Assembly: GCF_026810505.1 (NCBI RefSeq)
Contig: NZ_CP101750.1
Span: 7,056,515 to 7,120,514 of the forward strand
Direction: 5' to 3'
Origin: Streptomyces sp. Je 1-369
GTDB taxonomy: Bacteria; Actinomycetota; Actinomycetes; Streptomycetales; Streptomycetaceae
DNA length: 64,000 nt
Position 1 is the stretch's first letter; the number at the start of each line of letters is the position of its first letter. Both the position numbers and the translations under genes were made by a program. The notes under the pieces are model-generated. The model saw only the letters and a list, made by a program, of their open reading frames with translations, was not told the DNA's origin and did no database searches. This document shows, in pieces, positions 50,201 to 59,317 of this stretch.

Positions 50201-50923
50201 TCAGTGGACGCCCTCCCGCACCCGTTTCAACGCGTCCGCGTTGTGGACGGTCACATGGGTGCGCCCGGTTGTCACCCATCCCTCTGCCCGCCATTGCTCC
50301 AGCACGCGGCTGACGGTTCTGCGGGAGCCGAGCACCAGGCCGGCGAAGTCGTCCTGGGACAGCGGCAGACCGATGTCCACGGCTCCGGAGGCGTTGCGGC
50401 GGCCGTGGCCCGCGGCGAGGTCGAGCAGCAGGGCGGCCAGACGCGTGGCGAGGGGATCGGCGCCGACGGAGGTGCGCTGCCGGTCGGCGTCCCGCAACCG
50501 CGCGGAGAGCACCTGATGGACGGCGCCGGTGATGGCGGGATGGTCGAGGGCCGCCGCCCGGAACGCCTCGCCGGGTACGACCAGGGCCTGGACCGCTATG
50601 AGAGCGGTGAGCGTGGCCGATCGCGGTCCTCCGTCCAGCCAGGCCTGCTCGCCGAGGAGGTCGCCGGGGCCGCGCAGGGCCAGGACCGCCTGATAGCCGG
50701 CGGCGGCAATGGTGGTGACCTTGACGCAGCCGCGGCCCAGGACGAGGAGATGGTCGCTCAACTCGTCCTGCCGCAGCAGGTGTTCGCGGGGCGTGAACTC
50801 GGCCACCCGGCCCGCCTCGCGGAGTGTCCGCCGGGCCATGGCGTCCAGCTGGTTCCAGAACGGAGTGCGTCCGGGCCGGTGTCCGAGCGAACCGCTCTCC
50901 CGGAAGTCCGTGGTCATCCCCAC
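50201..50923 (-). CDS. Crp/Fnr-family transcriptional regulator
   Basis: A 240-residue regulator. The N-terminal cyclic-nucleotide-binding domain (about residues 35-150) keeps the phosphate-binding cassette as GEQAWLDGGPRSAT, with the key Glu and Arg, so cyclic nucleotide binding is possible. The C-terminal winged helix reads LSQDDFAGLVLGSRRTVSRVL. Start: GTG 50923, because a full GGAGG lies 8 bases upstream; ATG 50917 is the alternative. It is 19 bases downstream of the Pycsar-type effector gene and presumably co-transcribed with it. A divergent Crp-type operator exists in the NRPS control region, but whether this or a housekeeping Crp binds it is unknown. Confidence 0.85.
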   Translation of the reverse strand: MGMTTDFRESGSLGHRPGRTPFWNQLDAMARRTLREAGRVAEFTPREHLLRQDELSDHLLVLGRGCVKVTTIAAAGYQAVLALRGPGDLLGEQAWLDGGPRSATLTALIAVQALVVPGEAFRAAALDHPAITGAVHQVLSARLRDADRQRTSVGADPLATRLAALLLDLAAGHGRRNASGAVDIGLPLSQDDFAGLVLGSRRTVSRVLEQWRAEGWVTTGRTHVTVHNADALKRVREGVH

Positions 50924-50942
50924 CCTTCCCGCCTCCCTCCCC

Positions 50943-51506
50943 TCAGCCGAACAGCCCCGCGACCGTTATCAGCGCGCAGCCGCCCACCGCGGTGAGCAGC
51001 GACTGCCGTACGAGCCGTTGCTTGATCCACACGATGCGGCTCATCTCGACCAACTGCCGGGTCAGCGCGGGCAGCGGGGCGTGCCGACCGAGGCGGTCGG
51101 CGAGTTCGTCCGGGCTCCAGTGCCGCAGGTGGCCGTAGAAGATGAAGTCGTCGGCGTGCTCCGAGCGTACGCGGCCCGCACGGTTGTGGCGAGGCAGAAC
51201 GGCGAGTATCGCGAGCACGGCGGAGAGAGCGAGCAGGGCCAGCCCCGTCCACAGGACCGTCCTCATCGGCACCCCCGAGACGCTGCCGAGCCGGTGCCCG
51301 GAGCCGGACAGAGCGGCCGCGCCCGCGAGAGCCGCGGACTCCATCGCCAACGCGAAGGAAGCCTTGCCGTCCACGGTCCGGGTCCACTCGGCCAGCACGC
51401 AGTGCACCTGCCAGGCGGTTCTGGTCGCTTCCTCACGGGTGACCGGCACACCGGGGACACCGTCGGACACGGGGCGCACCCCCTCGCGATCGGCGGACAT
51501 CTGCAC
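50943..51506 (-). CDS. Pycsar-type membrane effector (PycTM/DUF5706-like)
   Basis: A 187-residue protein of the family annotated as Pycsar system effector: WTRTVDGKASFAL near the N-terminus, PRHNRAGRV, FYGHLRHWS, and IVWIKQRLVRQS before the last helix. Two clear transmembrane segments (about 83-105 and 168-186) plus a hydrophobic N-terminal stretch (about 52-68) fit a small membrane protein. In the established Pycsar system a cyclase makes cCMP or cUMP during phage infection and the effector damages the membrane. No cyclase gene is adjacent; the nearest cyclase-like gene is the first gene of the TerY operon. The start (GTG 51506 or ATG 51500) lacks a clear ribosome-binding site, so the N-terminus is uncertain. 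Confidence 0.8.
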   Translation of the reverse strand: MQMSADREGVRPVSDGVPGVPVTREEATRTAWQVHCVLAEWTRTVDGKASFALAMESAALAGAAALSGSGHRLGSVSGVPMRTVLWTGLALLALSAVLAILAVLPRHNRAGRVRSEHADDFIFYGHLRHWSPDELADRLGRHAPLPALTRQLVEMSRIVWIKQRLVRQSLLTAVGGCALITVAGLFG

Positions 51507-51629
51507 CGAACCGGCACACGAGGACGCTACCCGCCCACCCCCACACGCAACCTCCGGCCTGACGACGCCGGAACGCGGTGGGTGCGCCCGCTAGGGCGAG
51601 TGCCCCTGAAGGCGGCCACCGGCGCCCTT

Positions 51630-51820
51630 GAAGCCAGTCACGCCGCATAAGAATCACGCACAAGCCGACGCAGACAACCCCCATCAAGCCGACCGCAATT
51701 GGGAACACCCGAAACCGGCACCCAGCTCCGGCATGTGGTTCGAAGTTCATGCCGCAGATCGTTCCCACCACCGTGGGCGCAACAGTATGGCTGCCGATGA
51801 GGAGATCTTCTTGGAGTTGT
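51630..51820 (-). pseudogene. Decayed 3' fragment of a corA gene
   Basis: On the minus strand this stretch matches the C-terminus of the intact CorA at the right end of the window. KKISSSAAIL is read in one frame, then GTICGMNFE with the diagnostic GMN motif, a transmembrane helix and MRRDWL in another frame, so a frameshift has occurred. The stop codon is lost. DNA similarity to the intact gene is clear but not high, so it is an old remnant of a second corA rather than a recent duplication. No upstream part of the gene remains. Confidence 0.8.
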
Positions 51821-51837
51821 TCTCCACATGGTGCTGA

Positions 51838-52105
51838 CCTGCGGAAGTTATGGGTGATCTGCTTTGACCTGTGGTGACGGCCTCCCCAACGGTGCTCCGT
51901 TCTCCCCGGGAACTCCCCAGCATTGGGGGCCCGTGCAGTAGAAGAGGGTGGTGTCCAGTGGTCCTGGTTTGTCGCGGTGTCACACCCTGAACAGTTGCCT
52001 ACGTGTCGTTGAGGGACGGCGAACTCCGGCTTGGCGATTGCGTGCCCTGCCGCTCAAGTCGCGGACCGTCCTTAGATCGCTACTCCGCGTATGAGGGGGC
52101 TGGGC
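51838..52105. other. Non-coding stretch between two gene remnants
   Basis: These 268 bases show no frame with Streptomyces-like third-position bias. A small CCCCA-GCAT-TGGGG hairpin lies at 51915-51928. I see nothing else supportable; it is probably eroded coding sequence within the defence island. Confidence 0.5.
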
Positions 52106-52672
52106 ATGGCCGCAGGCGGGTCGGCGTCGCGACGGGCGCAGGAGGCATGACGGCAGGAACGGCAGCTGCGTGACAGTGGCAGGCTGCCCGCCGACAGGCG
52201 CGTCAGTGGGAAGCCGCGACTGAGAGCGAACACCGTTTTGCTGCCCAGCTGTTGGTGCTCACTGAACGTGGCTGGCAACTGCTCGTGGAACGTCGGTGGC
52301 CGGGATCGCGTTCCGCCAATGTGGACATGCTGCTGGTGGGCCCGGCGGGTCTTTGTCGTCGACGCCAAGAACTGGGCGTCTGCTGCAGAGGCTCTAGGTG
52401 GCAAGCTACGTGCCGGGGGCGAGCCGCGCGATGAGCACGCGGCGAAGCTCCTGGCCGTGACCAAAACCGCTGAGAGCGCGGTTGCTTCCCTTGGGCTGTC
52501 TCCGGTGACAGTTCAGCAGGCGTATGGCAGGTTCGGAGTCGTCGACGGCGAGGTGACTTTGTGGGACCTGGTATCGGGTGACGTTTTCCCGGTGCCATCC
52601 GACTCGGTACAGCTTCTCCTAGCCGGGGACGGCGATCCAGGCGACTCCATTCCCCGCAGCTGCCGTACATGA
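52106..52672 (+). pseudogene. Decayed NERD-domain (nuclease-related) gene
   Basis: ATG 52106 behind GAGGGGG opens a typical NERD-protein start (MAAGGSASRRAQEA) and meets TGA at 52148-52150. Reading on in the same frame gives a plausible charged helix; near 52195 the coding signal shifts frame (QWEAATESEHRF, LTERGWQLL, NVDMLLVGPAG), and near 52352 it shifts again into VFVVDAKNW, the NERD active-site strand with D and K. That is at least one nonsense and two frameshift lesions. NERD domains are PD-(D/E)xK-related nucleases common in actinomycetes and often linked to DNA processing or defence. It is non-functional as written, and the C-terminal piece ends at TGA 52670-52672. Confidence 0.75.
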
Positions 52673-52732
52673 GGCGGGTGATTGCTGCTCCTGGGCCGCA
52701 CATCATCGGTGCTAATCAAGGTCGAGTGCACG

Positions 52733-53773
52733 TCACTCGGCCAGGTGGCCCTGCCATGACTGCACCTGGACGGCCGTGGTCGGCCACTGGTGGTTCCAGT
52801 CCCCACTCGGATAGCGAATCTTGGCTTCCTGCATCTGCTCCTCGTGCCAATGAACTTGCTTTTGGTGCAGGGAAAACGAGGAGAGTCGTCCGATAGACGC
52901 GTAACAAGCCCCGATGATGTACGCCACGATGAGCGAGGCTTTGGCGTCGTGGCTCGGATGACCGGGGCAATCGTGCGTCACGCCGTACCACTTGGCAACG
53001 GCTTCTAGCGAACGTCGGCCGAAGCGGAAGGGGGCGGCTTGCCGGTCAAGGACGAGAGGGTCGCAGATCGGCTTCAAGCCGTTGGGTACCCGATCAGAGA
53101 GGGGCCTGAGCTCGTGCCGCAGTAGTTCTGTCTCCAAGGTTGTCAGCACGTAGGGGGCGTGCCATGCAACAAGCGGGGCCGGAGTGGCCATATGGGAGGC
53201 GAGGATGGTTGCCAGTTCGTCCAGGGCCCGTGCTGCATCCGTTCCGTCGGCTCGAGCCCGTTTCAACGTGATGCCGTGGTGCTTGTTCGGGGCCACGGAC
53301 AGTGGCGCGGGTCCAGGGGCAATCAGCCAGTCCTGGCTCGTTCCGGCGTTGGTGTGCACGGCGGCGCCCAGGATTCGGTCGATGGTGTACCGGTTGCCTG
53401 TGGTTGCGATGTCCACGGCCATGAGGGGCTTACGGTGCCAGCCTGGGTGACCGCCACGGGACGGTGGGGTGAGGGCCGGGACGTGTTCTGGGTGGCATAC
53501 CTCCCAGCCTCCATACTCGGGGAAGAGTAGGGACCCGAGCCCAGCCGGGACCAGCAAGCCACAGGTGACGCACTGGCCATCCTGTCGGTTCGGTAGTAAC
53601 GCGGAGATGTCAGAGGTGATTCCGCCGGGTGCAGAAGGTGGTTCGTGGTCTGGGTGGTAGACCACCCAGTTCCTCGATCGGCTCTGGAGCAGTACACCGG
53701 TCTCGGCGGCCACGGTTTCGCCACATCGGGCGCACGGTTTCGCGTACTTGTTGCTGCGGTCTGAGCCACTCAT
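52733..53773 (-). CDS. Exonuclease-fold (DnaQ/RNase T-like) protein with zinc-ribbon N-terminus, catalytic residues altered
   Basis: A 346-residue protein. The N-terminal 120 residues hold two similar Cys-rich units (CARCGE; CVTCGL, each followed by a YHPDH or CHPEH histidine cluster) that look like tandem zinc ribbons. Residues about 130-300 follow the DEDD exonuclease pattern: MAVDIATTGN (usual DxE reads DIA), AWHAPYVL (usual D replaced by V) and HPSHDAKAS at the third motif. Loss of the motif I Glu and motif II Asp suggests it binds rather than cuts nucleic acid, or is decaying. ATG 53773 has GAGG upstream at 8-9 bases; longer starts add non-conserved residues. A TTA codon lies at 53597-53599. 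It is transcribed divergently from the STAND gene. Confidence 0.6.
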   Translation of the reverse strand: MSGSDRSNKYAKPCARCGETVAAETGVLLQSRSRNWVVYHPDHEPPSAPGGITSDISALLPNRQDGQCVTCGLLVPAGLGSLLFPEYGGWEVCHPEHVPALTPPSRGGHPGWHRKPLMAVDIATTGNRYTIDRILGAAVHTNAGTSQDWLIAPGPAPLSVAPNKHHGITLKRARADGTDAARALDELATILASHMATPAPLVAWHAPYVLTTLETELLRHELRPLSDRVPNGLKPICDPLVLDRQAAPFRFGRRSLEAVAKWYGVTHDCPGHPSHDAKASLIVAYIIGACYASIGRLSSFSLHQKQVHWHEEQMQEAKIRYPSGDWNHQWPTTAVQVQSWQGHLAE

Positions 53774-54019
53774 GTGCCCCACCTCGGTCGCGCAATTCGC
53801 TTTGAGTGTCCATGGATCAGGCTGAATTTGGGGAACGAGACCATCCGTACCTACGAGATTAGGTCCGGTCCTCCTCGGGGGCACCACTCAGGATCCGCCC
53901 TGTCTGGACCGCTTTCGAGGCGTCAAAGCGGGATTGCGCGAGAGTACGCCTGGCCTGTGCGGTAGCGTCCGCGCACCTGGGCGGCTGACGAGTCCGTCTG
54001 ACCGACGCTAGGGGGATCT

Positions 54020-57000
54020 GTGGCACCGCGACCGGGAGGCGAGACGGACAAGTTCGGCAACCGCTACGAGGGGGCCTGGACGATCAGACATGCGCTGTAC
54101 GTGCTGCTGGGCATGGGGACGTCGATCGCCTTGGAGCCGGGTGCCGCCTTGGGTGACGGCGTCGAGTTCGTCTACCGCCATGACGGTGGGACGCAGGTGC
54201 ACCAGGTCAAGCGGCAGAACCGGAACGCGAACAGTTGGAACGTAGCCTCCCTTGGTGACAAGGACATCTGGAGGAACCTGCGTTCCCACGTCGACGCGGG
54301 CCGCGCGTTCCACTTCGTCTCCCTGATCCCCGCCCGCGCGCTCGACGAGCTCGCCGACCGTGCCCGCCGTTCCGACGACGTCGCCACCTTCGAAACCGAG
54401 TGGCTGACGGACGAACTCCAAGGCCCCTTCGACGCTCTCGCCGCGGCTGACGTCTACGGCTCAGCCGCGACGGCCTGGCGCATGCTGAGAGGGCTGTGGG
54501 TGGAGTGGCACAACGAGCGTGACATCGTGAACACCAACGCGGTCCTGGCCGAGCAGGTCCTTGCCGGGGCCCCAGGCCGCCTTGCGGCTCTCGGGCTCGG
54601 TGACCTCCTGCTGAACAGTCTGGGAACCACGCTCGACGCCCCTGCCATCGTGGCCCGGCTGGGACAGTACGGCCTGCGGCAGGTCAGCCGAGTGGACGGC
54701 GTGGAGGTGACCGGCGCGGTGAGTCAGGCGACGCGTCGGTGGGAGGCGAGCATCCGACGTGCGTTGCTCCGGCCGATGATTCCCCGAGAAGAGGCCGACC
54801 AACTGGTGGAGCAGGTCATGGGAGGGGCCCGACAGCTCACCCTCCTGACCGGTGCCGCGGGCGGCGGCAAGAGCGCGGTGCTGCACCAGGCCTTCACCGT
54901 CCTCAAGGAGCGTGCCACTCCGGTGCTCGCATTCCGTCTCGACCGGCTGGATCCCTTCACCTCGACCCATGAGCTGGGCCGGCGTATCGACCTGACCATG
55001 TCGCCGGTGAGCGCCCTCGGAGCCGTAGCGGATGGGCGTCCCTGTGTACTACTCGTGGACCAGCTCGATGCGGTCAGCCTGGCATCGGGACGCATTCCGG
55101 ACACCTTCGACGCGGTGGCCGACTTGATAGGCGAGGCGGTGGCGCACCCGGCCATGCGCGTCGTCCTCGTGTGCCGAGCTTTCGACGCCCAGGTCGACCC
55201 TCGCATCCGCCACCTCACCGCATCGGACCACTGCGCACGCGTCACGGTCGGGCCACTGTCCGACGCCCAGATCGATGCCGCAGTCACCCACATGGACCTG
55301 GACCCCTCCCGCCTGGCCTCGCAGCAGCGTGCGCTGCTGACGTCACCGGTGCATCTCGTCCTTCTCGCCGAGGTTGCTGAGCAGGAGGATGCGCTCTCCT
55401 TCCATACCAACAGGCAGCTTTTCGACGCCTTTTGGGAAACCAAGCGGAAGGAGTGCATGCGTGGCCGGCCCTCCGTTCGCTTCCACGAGGCGGTATCGGC
55501 AGTCGTGACAGCCATGAGCGCGCGGCAACGGCTGTCCGTGCCCCTGAGCGTGCTCGATACGGACCATCTCTCCGTGAGCAGGGATGTGCTGGTGTCGGAG
55601 CACGTCTGTGTGCGCGACGGTAGGCAACTGGCTTTCTTCCACGAAAGCTTCTTCGACTACGCCTTCGCACGCGAATGGCTCCGGCGTGACGAGAGCCTGG
55701 TCACGTTCCTCACAGGTGGGGAGCAGGAACTCTTCCGCCGGGGACAGGTGCGGCAGGTCCTCGATCACCTACGCGATCAGGACCCGGAGCGGTTCGTCGA
55801 AGAGGTTGAGGCGCTGCTGACCAGTCCGGAGATTCGTTACCACCTCAAAGACGTCACTCTGGCCGTGTTGCGCGGCCTGGAAGCCCCAACCACCGGTGAG
55901 TGGGGCGTTGTGGCGCGCGTGTTGCGCACCCGCCCTCCGTTCCACGCCCAGCTCGTTAACGCGGTCTGCAATGAGTCATGGTTCTGTCGCGCGGATGACG
56001 AAGCACTGCTCGATGACTGGCTGACCAGCGCTGATGAAAGGGAGCGCGACTGGGCGGTGCGGATGATGGCCGCAGCCGCGGGCACCTTCCCCGACCGGGT
56101 GGCTCGCCTCCTGGAACCGCACACCTCGGATCCTAGATACGGTTCGTGGTGGACCTGGATCGTTCGCTTCGCTCGCCTCGCGGGCAGCCGGAAGCTCTTC
56201 GACCTCCTGCTTGACGGCGTACGAGCAGGCATCTCCTCCGGCCATGAGCATGCCCTCTGGGCCGCGGCGGGTGACCTGGCCAACGAACAGCCCGCCTGGG
56301 CAGTTGAGTTGATCGGCGCGCTGGTGGCAGGTCGTCCCGATTCCCTCCGACTGGACGATGACGGCAGGGTCGCCGTCCTGCTGACCAGGGACCACTGGGC
56401 ACTCCGTGTGGTGGCGGCCGCCGCGCTGGGCGCTCCCGAGGAGTTCTGCGTCCGGCTTCTGCCCGTGCTTCTGGACGTCATGACGGCGACGTCCTATCCA
56501 CCACGATCGGGCGGCCCGACTTACGACAAGCACTTTGCGTTTCGCTACCCTGACGACGACCCCAGTGATCTGGGCAGCGCCTTGTTCCAGGGCGCGGAAA
56601 AGGCCCTGCAGATCGTGGCGGGCAGGGACGCCGCTCGCGTGCGAGAGCTTGTGGAAGGGTTCGCAAACGTTCCGTATGAGGCCGCACAGTGGCTCCTCTA
56701 CCAGGCACTCGCCGGGGCGGGCCCCGACCTGGCTCCTTGGTCTGCCGAAATCCTGCTGGAGGGCAGACACCGTCTCTTGTCCGGCTACGGGGCCAATGTC
56801 GTGTGGGGTGCCCGCCAGGTGATCTGCGCTGTCGGTGACGCTCTCCCCGATGACACTCTTGTGCGACTGGAGGACGTGCTCCTTTATTTGCGGCTTCCCC
56901 CGGACGAAGGGCTCTCACCCTGGCACGAGTTCACGCTTCTGACGGCGTTCCCCGAGGGCCGTCTTTCCACGCGGGCAACGCGTCGACTCGGTGAACTGCG

Positions 57001-58462
57001 CAGGCGTCACGGCGACATGCGGGAGCCGGATGAGCCGCAAGGGATGACGGCTGGGTTCATCGGGTCGCCGATCTCATCGGAATCGGCCCAGCACATGAGT
57101 GACGACCAGTGGCTGGGCGCCATGAGGAGGCACTGCCAGGACCGCACCGACTGGGAGACCTTCACAGGCGGAGCCCGGGAATTGTCCCAGGTGCTGAAGG
57201 GCATGACTGCGGCGGACCCTGGCCGGTTCGCGCGGCTCGCCTTGCGGATGGAAGCAAGCATGCATGCCGCCTACGGAGCCTTGCTGCTCCAGGGTCTTGG
57301 TGAAGCGGAGCCGTACACCGAACCGGAAACCGTTTTCGCGGCGGTTCGCCATTTCGCGAGCCAAGGCAGGTCGGAGCACGATCGCTGGCTCGGATGGTCG
57401 CTGCGGAAGTACCTCAGCCATGTGCCTCTCGACCTGGTGGGGACGCTCTTGAACCACGCTCTCGCCTCCGACGTCGATGGTGACGGCCTCGTTGAGGACA
57501 TAGGAGAAGCAGACCGCAGCCTGTTCGCCGCCGGAATCAACACTGTGCGCGGCAGCGCGGCCGAAAGCCTGGGTGACCTGCTCACCCACGACGCGGACGG
57601 CTCCCGGGCCGCTCTGGTCGTACCTCACCTGTGCCGACTGGCCGCCGCTCCTTCCTTGCCGGTCCGGGCGTGTGTGGCGCACTTGCTGCATGCCGCCATG
57701 CGTCACGACCGCCCTGCGGTGGTCAGTGCCTTCACGGTGCTCACCGAGGCCCCCGACCAAATCCTGGCCTCACGGCATGTGGCCCGTCTGTTTGTGGCGC
57801 TGTGTCACGGGGACCCGGGTGCGGGCAGACCGATGATGGAACGGATGCTGCGCTCCTCGGTGGCAGAGCTCCGTCGAGTCGGTGGGCAGGTCGCCGCGTT
57901 GGCGGCGATGGAGTGGGAGATGACGGATCTGCTGGCGCAGGTGCTCGCCGGGGACGACGGAGCACAGCGGCAGGGCGCCGCACACGTGTGTGCCCAGCGC
58001 CTCGTGAACACCGGGGACGCGGCCCTGGCCCATCACGCACTGGTCCGGTTCTTACACGACCCGGCGGAGGACGTGCGGAAGGCCGCCGCCGCTGTCGCCG
58101 TCTCGTTGAGGGGCCAGCGCCTGGGGCCCGTCCGCCGGACTGTGATCGCGCTGATGGAATCTCGCGCCTTCGAGCCCGCCCTGCCCCAATTGCTGATCAC
58201 TCTTGAGCACGCCCCTGACCGTATCGACGAGCTGGTACTGACGTGTGTGCGGCGATTCCTCACGGTGTTCGGCGCAGCCTCGGCCGACTTGGCGACCGGC
58301 GCTGCGGCTGACGCCCACCACATCGGTGAGCTGCTGGTCCGTGCCAATGCCCAGGCCGCTTCGGCGGAATGCCGGTCCGAGAGCCTCGACCTATTGGACC
58401 AACTGTTGCTTCTGGGAGCTTATGGCGTGGCCGAGGCGATCAGAGGTGTCGACCGGAGCTGA
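54020..58462 (+). CDS. Large STAND NTPase with N-terminal nuclease domain (Avs-like defence protein)
   Basis: A 1480-residue protein. Residues 1-180 resemble PD-(D/E)xK-type nuclease domains found on defence ATPases: Glu39, Asp46/Glu49 and HQVKRQ with Gln62 and Lys64. The central NTPase has Walker A TGAAGGGKS near residue 280, Walker B VLLVDQLD near 345 and VLVCRAF as a sensor strand, followed by a winged-helix-like part with FHESFFDYAFA. The remaining 900 residues are helical repeats that would form a sensor. Architecture and size match antiviral STAND (Avs) proteins, which recognise a phage protein, oligomerise and activate the nuclease; the trigger here is unknown. GTG 54020 lies behind GGGGG. 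A TTA codon in frame at 58052-58054 adds bldA dependence. Confidence 0.75.
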   Translation: MAPRPGGETDKFGNRYEGAWTIRHALYVLLGMGTSIALEPGAALGDGVEFVYRHDGGTQVHQVKRQNRNANSWNVASLGDKDIWRNLRSHVDAGRAFHFVSLIPARALDELADRARRSDDVATFETEWLTDELQGPFDALAAADVYGSAATAWRMLRGLWVEWHNERDIVNTNAVLAEQVLAGAPGRLAALGLGDLLLNSLGTTLDAPAIVARLGQYGLRQVSRVDGVEVTGAVSQATRRWEASIRRALLRPMIPREEADQLVEQVMGGARQLTLLTGAAGGGKSAVLHQAFTVLKERATPVLAFRLDRLDPFTSTHELGRRIDLTMSPVSALGAVADGRPCVLLVDQLDAVSLASGRIPDTFDAVADLIGEAVAHPAMRVVLVCRAFDAQVDPRIRHLTASDHCARVTVGPLSDAQIDAAVTHMDLDPSRLASQQRALLTSPVHLVLLAEVAEQEDALSFHTNRQLFDAFWETKRKECMRGRPSVRFHEAVSAVVTAMSARQRLSVPLSVLDTDHLSVSRDVLVSEHVCVRDGRQLAFFHESFFDYAFAREWLRRDESLVTFLTGGEQELFRRGQVRQVLDHLRDQDPERFVEEVEALLTSPEIRYHLKDVTLAVLRGLEAPTTGEWGVVARVLRTRPPFHAQLVNAVCNESWFCRADDEALLDDWLTSADERERDWAVRMMAAAAGTFPDRVARLLEPHTSDPRYGSWWTWIVRFARLAGSRKLFDLLLDGVRAGISSGHEHALWAAAGDLANEQPAWAVELIGALVAGRPDSLRLDDDGRVAVLLTRDHWALRVVAAAALGAPEEFCVRLLPVLLDVMTATSYPPRSGGPTYDKHFAFRYPDDDPSDLGSALFQGAEKALQIVAGRDAARVRELVEGFANVPYEAAQWLLYQALAGAGPDLAPWSAEILLEGRHRLLSGYGANVVWGARQVICAVGDALPDDTLVRLEDVLLYLRLPPDEGLSPWHEFTLLTAFPEGRLSTRATRRLGELRRRHGDMREPDEPQGMTAGFIGSPISSESAQHMSDDQWLGAMRRHCQDRTDWETFTGGARELSQVLKGMTAADPGRFARLALRMEASMHAAYGALLLQGLGEAEPYTEPETVFAAVRHFASQGRSEHDRWLGWSLRKYLSHVPLDLVGTLLNHALASDVDGDGLVEDIGEADRSLFAAGINTVRGSAAESLGDLLTHDADGSRAALVVPHLCRLAAAPSLPVRACVAHLLHAAMRHDRPAVVSAFTVLTEAPDQILASRHVARLFVALCHGDPGAGRPMMERMLRSSVAELRRVGGQVAALAAMEWEMTDLLAQVLAGDDGAQRQGAAHVCAQRLVNTGDAALAHHALVRFLHDPAEDVRKAAAAVAVSLRGQRLGPVRRTVIALMESRAFEPALPQLLITLEHAPDRIDELVLTCVRRFLTVFGAASADLATGAAADAHHIGELLVRANAQAASAECRSESLDLLDQLLLLGAYGVAEAIRGVDRS

Positions 58463-58591
58463 GTTCCTCAGCCTGGAGAACGGCGGGGTGCTCCAGCTGT
58501 GCGCCGCTGTGCGCCCTGGAGTGCGTTCGGCGCACCAAGAGGCCGAGCGGAATCGCGCACCGTCGCGTGGGTGAAGTGCTCTGCTGTGCAC

Positions 58592-59293
58592 ATGATGCAC
58601 GGCTCGAACGTAAACGATCGCGTGCCGTTTCTCGACACCCTGCCCGAGGGGGTGCGCGCAGACCTCGAACTGCTCGGCTATCGGCGTAGCTATGCCGTAG
58701 GGGACATATTGATCAGTGAGGGTGACTGTGTACATGACCTGGTGTTGCTTCACGAAGGGCTCGTCAAGGTCATCGCCCGCCTGGACGGCGGCAACGAATC
58801 ACTGGTGGACATTGGAATAGCCGGGGATGTCGTGGGCGAGATGGCGGCGATGAGTCGTGGATCGAGATCGGCCACGGTGGTCGCCTGCGGTGAAGTCATC
58901 GCCACCGTCATTCCGGAGCGTGAACTCAAGCCCTTCCTCATCGGCAATCCCGAGGTGTGGTCAGCCCTCGACACCGTGCTCTGCGGTCGGTTGCGCAGAG
59001 CTGTGCGCTGGCGTCTGGAGTTCCGCGGCTACCCGGTTCTGGTCCGGCTGGCTCGCGTGTTGGTCGAACTTGCGGTGTCGTACGGGCGGCCGGAATGGGG
59101 TGGGGTGCGCATCAACGTGAGCCTGTCCCAGTCCGAGTTGGCCGCGCTCACCGGGTCCAAAAGGAACACCGTGCAAAAGATGCTCGCCCAACTGGGAAGG
59201 GGAGGACTTGTCAGAACCGGTGAAAAGTACACCTATGTGAGGGACTTGGATCGTCTGCGGGAGGTAGCCCAGCTGAGCGCGCCGAGCGTCTAG
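58592..59293 (+). CDS. Crp/Fnr-family transcriptional regulator, second copy
   Basis: A 233-residue regulator, clearly different from the copy at 50.2-50.9 kb. The cyclic-nucleotide-binding domain keeps GEMAAMSRGSRSAT with Glu and Arg of the phosphate cassette; the winged helix reads LSQSELAALTGSKRNTVQKML. Start: ATG 58592 or 58595, without a good ribosome-binding site, so leaderless or weak translation is possible. It lies 129 bases after the STAND gene and 113 bases before the cyclase-like gene on the same strand. An inverted repeat GTGCG-N5-CGCAC at 58521-58535 upstream could be its own operator. It is a natural receptor for whatever nucleotide the neighbouring cyclase-like protein might make. 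Confidence 0.85.
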   Translation: MMHGSNVNDRVPFLDTLPEGVRADLELLGYRRSYAVGDILISEGDCVHDLVLLHEGLVKVIARLDGGNESLVDIGIAGDVVGEMAAMSRGSRSATVVACGEVIATVIPERELKPFLIGNPEVWSALDTVLCGRLRRAVRWRLEFRGYPVLVRLARVLVELAVSYGRPEWGGVRINVSLSQSELAALTGSKRNTVQKMLAQLGRGGLVRTGEKYTYVRDLDRLREVAQLSAPSV

Positions 59294-59297
59294 GGTC

Positions 59298-59317
59298 GCG
59301 GCTGTCAAGAGAGCCGC
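59298..59317. terminator. Short hairpin after the second Crp/Fnr gene
   Basis: GCGGCT at 59298-59303 pairs with AGCCGC at 59312-59317 around an 8-base loop, directly after the stop of the regulator gene. The stem is only six pairs and no T-run follows, so it is a weak terminator or part of a control region. Confidence 0.35.

Noticed and set aside
51630..51820. A recent attachment-site duplication of the corA 3' end
   Set aside because: The remnant differs at many positions from the intact gene and has lost frame and stop, so it is not the near-identical repeat expected of a recent site-specific insertion.
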